Shown here: piece after piece, positions 34,358 to 39,075 of the stretch
Layout of the letters: each line of letters begins with the position of its first letter
Position numbering within the stretch: position 1 is the stretch's first letter
NCBI GenBank assembly: GCA_003153035.1
Contig: PMBT01000012.1
Coordinates: 1-39,075, forward strand
Direction: 5' to 3'
Source of the DNA: Opitutia bacterium
GTDB lineage: Bacteria; Verrucomicrobiota; Verrucomicrobiia; Opitutales; Opitutaceae
Length of the DNA: 39,075 bases
The notes under the pieces: generated by a model
What the model was told of the DNA's origin: nothing
What the model saw: only the letters and a program-made list of their open reading frames with translations
Database searches by the model: none
Translations under genes and position numbers: made by a program

Positions 34358-36016
34358 ATGCTCCAATCGCTTCGCATCCGCAATCTCGCGCTGCTCGAGG
34401 AGGTCGCCCTGGATTTTGAGCCGGGATTTACGGCGCTGACGGGCGAGACCGGCGCCGGCAAGAGCATCCTGCTCGGCGCGCTCAGTCTGCTGGCCGGTTC
34501 GCGCGCGGAGAAGACTGTCATCCGGCAGGGCGCGGCGGCCTGCGAAGTGGAGGCGGCGCTCTTTTTCCACGACCCCTGCAAGGTCGACGCATTGCTCGCC
34601 TCGCTTGACCTGCCGCGGTGCGAGGAGGGATTGCTGATCCTCAAGCGGAGCCTGGCGCGCGACAAGGCGCCGAAGATCACCGTCAATGGCGGGCTGGCCA
34701 CCCTGGCCGCCCTGCAGGGCTTGGGCGAACTCTGGATTGATTTTCACGGACCGGGCGAACCCCGGCGGCTGCTCAAGGACTCGGCTCAGCTCGAACTGCT
34801 CGACCTCTACGCCCGGTCAGGTGCGGTGCTCGCGGCCTACCAGGAGAAATACCGCGCCTGGCGCGGCCGGCAGGCGGAGCGCACGCAGCTCGCCACGGAG
34901 ACCCGGCTCGCGCCGGACCAGATCCAGTTCCTCGAGAACCAACTGGCGAAGATGGACGAGCTCGAGCTGACCGCGGAGGCGATCGAGGCGCTCGAGCGGG
35001 ATTTGCGAAGACTGAGCCAGGCGCAGGAGCTGCTTGAGCTAACGCAGGGTCTCGCGGCCGGGATTAGCGGCGACGACGGAATCCTGAGCCGCGTGGCCCA
35101 GCGGGTGCGCGAGGCCCGCCAGCTCGAAACCCTTGATCCCGCGAGCAAGTTGCTGGCCGACCGGCTGGCCTCGGTATCGGTGGAACTCGCCGACCTGGGA
35201 GCGGAGTTTGCGGGTCTCAGTCAGAACCTGGTCTTTGAACCTGGGCAGGCGGAGCAGCTCGGAGCGCGGATGAACACCTGGCTCGACCTGAAGCGCCGCC
35301 ACGGCGGCGACGTGACCGCGGTGGTAGCTGCCCGCACCGACATCAAGCGCCGGCTGGAGGTGCAGGGCGATCTGGCGGGCGCGCTGGCGCGGCTCGACCG
35401 GGAGATCGCCGGGGCGGAGACCGCCACGCGCAGGCTGGCCGAGGCACTGCGACTCGGGCGCGAACAGGCGGCCCGGGAACTGGCCAGGGCGGGCGGCAAG
35501 GCGATTGCCCAGCTCGGCTTCAAGAAGACCGAGTTTCTGGTGCGGCTCGCCACGCTTCCCGCTTTGGGGCCGACGGGCGATTGCACCTGTGAGTTTCTGT
35601 TTTCCCCCAACGTCGGCGAGGCGCCGCTGCCGCTCAGTCGCATCGCCTCCAGCGGCGAACTCGCGCGCGTGATGCTTGCCCTGAAGACCATCCTGGCCGA
35701 CCTCGACGACATTCCCGTGCTAGTGTTTGACGAGGTCGATTCCAACGTCGGCGGGGAGATCGGCAGCATCGTGGGTGAGAAACTGGCGAAAATCGCCGGC
35801 CGGCACCAGGTGCTGTGCGTCACGCACCTGCCGCAGGTGGCCGCCCATGCGGCAAACCACCTGGTGGTCACCAAGGAACAGACGCGAGACCGCTCTGTGG
35901 TGACGATCGAGGCGATCCACAACGACCGGAAGGCGCGCGTTAGCGAGCTGGCCCGTATGCTCGGTGACCGCAATGCGAAGTCCGCCCAGGCCCACGCCGA
36001 AGAGCTGCTGAAGTGA
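34358..36016 (+). CDS. recN: DNA repair protein RecN
   Basis: The 552-residue protein starts MLQSLRIRNLALLEEV and has an SMC-like ABC head: Walker A GETGAGKS (29-36), central coiled coil (about 160-370, Glu/Leu/Arg-rich), signature SRIASSGELARVMLALK, Walker B VLVFDEVD (Asp458, Glu459) and the switch CVTHLPQVAAHA. RecN helps double-strand break repair by joining DNA. Length is normal. The start is taken at the conserved N-terminus, not at a GTG/ATG 19 codons earlier. The following ABC-transporter gene begins 30 bp later and may share the transcript. Confidence 0.96.
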   Translation: MLQSLRIRNLALLEEVALDFEPGFTALTGETGAGKSILLGALSLLAGSRAEKTVIRQGAAACEVEAALFFHDPCKVDALLASLDLPRCEEGLLILKRSLARDKAPKITVNGGLATLAALQGLGELWIDFHGPGEPRRLLKDSAQLELLDLYARSGAVLAAYQEKYRAWRGRQAERTQLATETRLAPDQIQFLENQLAKMDELELTAEAIEALERDLRRLSQAQELLELTQGLAAGISGDDGILSRVAQRVREARQLETLDPASKLLADRLASVSVELADLGAEFAGLSQNLVFEPGQAEQLGARMNTWLDLKRRHGGDVTAVVAARTDIKRRLEVQGDLAGALARLDREIAGAETATRRLAEALRLGREQAARELARAGGKAIAQLGFKKTEFLVRLATLPALGPTGDCTCEFLFSPNVGEAPLPLSRIASSGELARVMLALKTILADLDDIPVLVFDEVDSNVGGEIGSIVGEKLAKIAGRHQVLCVTHLPQVAAHAANHLVVTKEQTRDRSVVTIEAIHNDRKARVSELARMLGDRNAKSAQAHAEELLK

Positions 36017-36046
36017 CTGGCAGGGGCGAAACGCACTGGTTCTCCC

Positions 36047-36928
36047 ATGGATCTGGTCATAACCAACGTCAGCAAACAGTACAAAGGGAACATCTGGGGC
36101 CTGCGGGAGTTTTCGCTTTCGATCGGGCCCGGGGTGGTGGGACTTCTCGGTCCGAATGGCGCGGGCAAATCCACGCTCATGCGCATCCTGGCCACGATCG
36201 CGCGTCCGACCGGTGGGACGGTGACATGGGACGGCACCGACATCGCCCGGGCGCCCGACGGCTTGCGCTCGGTCCTGGGATACCTTCCGCAGGATTTCGG
36301 CGTGTATCCGAATCTGACGCCACTCGAGTTTCTGGAGTACCTCGCCGCGGCGAAAGGTCTCGATGCCCCGACCGCGCGCAAACGCATCGATGAGCTGCTG
36401 CAACTCGTGAACCTCTTCGAGGCCCGCCACCAGCGGCTCGGGGGTTTTTCAGGGGGCATGCGCCAGCGGGTCGGCATCGCCCAGGCGCTGCTCAACGATC
36501 CCCGGCTCCTCATCGTGGATGAACCGACGGCCGGACTCGATCCTGAGGAACGGGTCCGTTTCCGCAATCTGTTGTCCGACCTTTCGGGCGAACGGATCGT
36601 CATCCTTTCCACCCATATTGTTTCGGATGTTGAGGCGGTCGCGACGGACATCGCGATCATTGTTCGCGGCCGGCTGGTGCGGCACGCGGCGCCCGAGGAT
36701 CTCCTGCGGGCGGTGCAAGGGCAGGTGTGGGAATGGCTGATTCCGAGCAGCGAGGTGCCGGCGGCCCGCACCCGGTTCCGGGTCAGCGCGACCATCCGGA
36801 AGAATGACGGCGTGCTCGTTCGCGTGCTCGCTGCCTCCGCTCCGGGTCCGGCCGCCAGTCCGGTGGAGCCCTCGCTGGAGGACGCCTACCTTCAGGCCGT
36901 GGCCGCACCGGGAGACGCCGAATCATGA
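36047..36928 (+). CDS. ABC transporter ATP-binding protein
   Basis: The 293-residue protein has all ABC ATPase motifs: Walker A GPNGAGKS (35-42), Q-loop YLPQDFG, signature FSGGMRQRV (variant of LSGGQ), Walker B LLIVDEPTAGLDPEE and H-loop STHIVSD. A C-terminal about 75-residue extension ends in SLEDAYLQAV, typical of ABC-2 exporter ATPases. It energises the permease encoded next, with which it overlaps by four bases (ATGA). The substrate is unknown. Confidence 0.92.
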   Translation: MDLVITNVSKQYKGNIWGLREFSLSIGPGVVGLLGPNGAGKSTLMRILATIARPTGGTVTWDGTDIARAPDGLRSVLGYLPQDFGVYPNLTPLEFLEYLAAAKGLDAPTARKRIDELLQLVNLFEARHQRLGGFSGGMRQRVGIAQALLNDPRLLIVDEPTAGLDPEERVRFRNLLSDLSGERIVILSTHIVSDVEAVATDIAIIVRGRLVRHAAPEDLLRAVQGQVWEWLIPSSEVPAARTRFRVSATIRKNDGVLVRVLAASAPGPAASPVEPSLEDAYLQAVAAPGDAES

Positions 36929-38496
36929 AGTTGGGACGAACCCTGTACCATCTGATCCGGGCCGATGTGCTGGAGCGAACCCGGCGCTACAGTTTTCTGG
37001 TGACGGTCGTTGCCACCGTCTATCTGGGCTATCTGGTGAGCGAGGGCACCTTGGGCGTTCACCTGGGGGGATACCGAGGGCTGCGAAATTCTGCCTGGGT
37101 GGGCATGATGATGGCGCTCTGCGGCGTCACGTTCGTTTCGCTTGCCGGATTTTATGTCGTGAAGAGCGCGGTGGAACGGGACCGGCAGACCGGCGTGGGA
37201 CAGATCCTGGCCGGAACTCCGATCAGCAAGATGCTCTACCTCGCCGGGAAGACGCTCAGCAATTTCGTTGTGCTGGGAGTGATCATGGTCGTCCTGGCAA
37301 TTGCCGCCATCGTGCTGCTGTTGGTCCGGAGCGAAGAGGGCGGCTTTGATCTTGGGGCCCTCCTCGGGCCCTTTTTGTTTCTCGGCCTTCCCGCAATGCT
37401 CTTCATCGCGGCGCTCGCGGTGTTCTTCGAAAGCGTCCCGTGGCTCCGGCACGGCTTCGGCAATATTGTGTACTTTTTTGCCTGGACTGCCCTCGTCGTC
37501 GTACCGATGGAGACCGGGCTTCAATCCGCCGATGTCCTCGGGTTGAAGATGCCGATGGACAGGATCCAGTCCGACGTCCGGATGGCTGTCGCCGACTACA
37601 ACGGGACTTTTTCGATCGGGACGGCGGGGGGCGGGGAGAGCAAGGAGGTCCCGGTGCGGTGGGCAGGCCTGCGGTGGACGTCCCAGCGTATCGGCTACCG
37701 TCTATTCCCGGTGGGCTACACGTTCGTACTGGTGCTCCTCGCGGCGCTGTGGTTCGACCGTTTCGATGCGGCGGGGCGGGCACCGGCAAGGTCGTCGCGG
37801 CTCCGCAGTCTCGGGAACCGCGTGGGTGGCGGGGCCATGGCGAGGCTCCCGGAGCTGATGATCCGTCCGCTGGCGGCATTGGTGGGGCACACCGTGTTCG
37901 GACGGATGCTGCTGGCCGAGCTGCGGCTAATGTTGCAGGGACTGCCGTGGTGGTGGCATCTCGTCGCGCTCGGCCTTTGGATTGGCTCCTTGGTTCCGGA
38001 GCCCGCATTCGCACGGGCCTACCTCGTCCCGTGCCTTTGGGTGTGGCCGGTGTTCCTCTGGTCGGCAATGGGCACGCGTGAAAGCCGGTTCCGGACCGAC
38101 CAGGTGCTGTTCTCCTCCCCCCGGCCGCTGGGCCGGCAGCTGCCGGCGGTCTGGGCGGCCGGATTCCTTGTCACGATCGGGCTGGCGTCGGGCGTTTGGC
38201 TGCGCCTGCTGGCCGCGGGGGATTTTTCCGCCGTCTTCGCCGTGGCGGCAGCTGCGTTGTTTATTCCCTCATGGGCCCTGGCGTCAGGCGTTTGGTCGGG
38301 CGGCAGCAAGATGTTCGAAGCAGTGTTCATCATGGCGTGGTATCTTGGGCCGATCAACCACAACCCCTCGCTGGATTTCATGGCGACCACCGACACGGCA
38401 ATTGCCGCGAGATTCCCGGCGGTGCTGCTGTTGATCGCGGGGTCGCTTTTCTGCGGCGCGCTGCTCGGGCGCCGCCGCCAGCTGACCATCGCCTGA
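36925..38496 (+). CDS. ABC-2-type transporter permease
   Basis: The 523-residue protein has at least ten hydrophobic segments in two sets: the first six near residues 24-200, and a second set from about 270 (LFPVGYTFVLVLLAALWF) to the end (FPAVLLLIAGSLFCGALL). A soluble loop of about 60 residues (PMDRIQSDVRMAVADYNG) separates them. It begins inside the ATPase stop codon, so the two are translationally coupled. The layout suggests two fused half-size permeases. Similar pairs occur in Verrucomicrobiota as exporters of unknown substrate, as I recall. Nothing here points to a drug, lipid or Na+ substrate. Confidence 0.85.
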   Translation: MKLGRTLYHLIRADVLERTRRYSFLVTVVATVYLGYLVSEGTLGVHLGGYRGLRNSAWVGMMMALCGVTFVSLAGFYVVKSAVERDRQTGVGQILAGTPISKMLYLAGKTLSNFVVLGVIMVVLAIAAIVLLLVRSEEGGFDLGALLGPFLFLGLPAMLFIAALAVFFESVPWLRHGFGNIVYFFAWTALVVVPMETGLQSADVLGLKMPMDRIQSDVRMAVADYNGTFSIGTAGGGESKEVPVRWAGLRWTSQRIGYRLFPVGYTFVLVLLAALWFDRFDAAGRAPARSSRLRSLGNRVGGGAMARLPELMIRPLAALVGHTVFGRMLLAELRLMLQGLPWWWHLVALGLWIGSLVPEPAFARAYLVPCLWVWPVFLWSAMGTRESRFRTDQVLFSSPRPLGRQLPAVWAAGFLVTIGLASGVWLRLLAAGDFSAVFAVAAAALFIPSWALASGVWSGGSKMFEAVFIMAWYLGPINHNPSLDFMATTDTAIAARFPAVLLLIAGSLFCGALLGRRRQLTIA

Positions 38497-38543
38497 ATCG
38501 CCGCGAGTGAATCATGGATGAAACGGCGGGATCGCCGGATGTC

Positions 38544-38570
38544 AGTTTGTCATTTAATAGATGACAAACT
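38544..38570. repeat. Perfect 10-bp inverted repeat, second copy of a 20-bp element
   Basis: AGTTTGTCAT (38544-38553) and ATGACAAACT (38561-38570) are perfect arms with loop TTAATAG. Positions 38549-38568 match 18698-18717 at 16 of 20 bases in the same orientation. The copy lies between the ends of the ABC permease and ccsA genes, which converge. No T-tract follows it on either strand. Confidence 0.6.
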
Positions 38571-38720
38571 TCGCACGCGGAGGTGGACCGGGTGAAAACC
38601 GAATTTGAAAACCGCCCCGGCTGCAGGAGACCGGCCGGTGACCGACGCGACGGTTTGAGCGAAGGCTTTTCCCGCGCCGCCAACCATCCCGTTCAGGGTG
38701 TCGCCAGGCCTTTGGAAGAC

Positions 38721-38746
38721 TGGTCGCGCGCAAGCGCGCTTCCTAC
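38721..38746 (-). repeat. REP-like palindrome overlapping the ccsA stop codon
   Basis: On the minus strand GTAG (38746-38743) leads into GCGCGC-TT-GCGCGC (38739-38726). The TAG of GTAG (38745-38743) is the stop codon of ccsA. The form (GTAG head, CTTGC in the loop) matches the two elements at 423-490. A second perfect palindrome (38767-38783, GGCCGGCG/CGCCGGCC) lies inside the ccsA tail. Confidence 0.55.
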
Positions 38747-39075
38747 AGATGCGCGGATCTGGATAAGGCCGGCGTCGCCGGCCGGAAGCTGCGCCATTTC
38801 TCAAGCGGCAGGGCGGCCAGAGCGATGATCAGCACCTGGCTCGCGACAAACGCGATCAGCCAATAGAAGGCGGACTGCATGAAGCCGTAGGAGTGCAGGC
38901 CAACGCCGAGCATGTTCGTGCCGAACCAGCTCCAGCTAGTGATCACGTTGCCGAATACCGCCAGCATCATGAGACCCCGCTGCCGCACCACCTCGGCCGA
39001 GCGGCAGTGGAGGATGATCGCATTCCAGAGGACGATGATGAGCGCACCGTTCTCCTTCGGATCCCAGCCCCAGAA
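38743..39075 (-). CDS. ccsA: CcsA-type cytochrome c assembly protein, C-terminal part (5' end outside window)
   Basis: The frame is open from the right edge: FWGWDPKENGALIIVLWNA starts the visible 110 residues. This is the WWD-like haem-handling motif of CcsA/ResC, the membrane protein that delivers haem for cytochrome c maturation (System II). Next comes a conserved ITSWSWFGTNMLGVGLHSYGF and a last membrane helix (FYWLIAFVASQVLIIALAALP). The final 20 residues (WRSFRPATPALSRSAHL) are not typical of the family and are encoded by palindromic repeat DNA, so the native end may have been replaced. CcmC/CcmF relatives share WWD motifs but not this tail. Confidence 0.88.
   Translation of the reverse strand, partial: FWGWDPKENGALIIVLWNAIILHCRSAEVVRQRGLMMLAVFGNVITSWSWFGTNMLGVGLHSYGFMQSAFYWLIAFVASQVLIIALAALPLEKWRSFRPATPALSRSAHL

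Overview
The window looks like G+C-rich chromosomal DNA from a Verrucomicrobiota bacterium, most likely near the Opitutaceae. I infer this from the gene set and style: few recognisable Shine-Dalgarno sites, pectin- and galactoside-active hydrolases among core genes, large secreted VWA proteins, and small lipoproteins. No marker gene here proves the assignment. There is no phage, transposase, integrase, CRISPR array or rRNA.

Layout. 1-411 is the end of trpS. It converges on a secreted GH27 alpha-galactosidase (531-1724, minus) with a LacI-type palindrome upstream. A PEGA-type lipoprotein (2042-2599, plus) converges on a secreted VWA protein (2637-4661, minus) whose C-terminal two thirds is five tandem 88-residue repeats. 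The minus-strand run 9564-4852 is HIT protein, phoH, pgpH-type HD hydrolase and ybeY. A divergent leader holding a terminator-like hairpin separates it from the plus-strand translation cluster nusA, infB, rbfA, nrnA-like DHH, truB and ribF (9784-18545). A GH88 hydrolase flanked by palindromic repeats sits between nrnA and truB.

The minus-strand run 30423-18750 encodes envelope proteins: an AsmA-like protein, a CsgG-like protein, an 1890-residue protein with two VWA domains, a GH105-like hydrolase and an exported nitroreductase-family protein. Next comes a block of small minus-strand genes (30750-33074), partly of strikingly low G+C, at the 3' side of a tRNA-Val(GAC) gene. Then come a secreted protein of unknown function, recN, an ABC-type ATPase/permease pair, and the C-terminal part of a CcsA-type cytochrome c assembly protein that runs off the right edge.

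How the genes work together. The nusA-ribF cluster covers transcription elongation, initiation of translation, 30S maturation, nanoRNA turnover, tRNA pseudouridylation and flavin synthesis. The phoH/pgpH/ybeY run is a classic RNA-maturation and cyclic-dinucleotide neighbourhood. The alpha-galactosidase, GH88 and GH105 proteins all carry export signals and fit scavenging of plant or algal polysaccharide. The most unusual material is the repeat-built VWA protein, the AsmA/CsgG/double-VWA run, several REP-like palindromes (three touching stop codons), a 20-bp palindromic element found twice between convergent genes, and the low-G+C small-gene block beside the tRNA.
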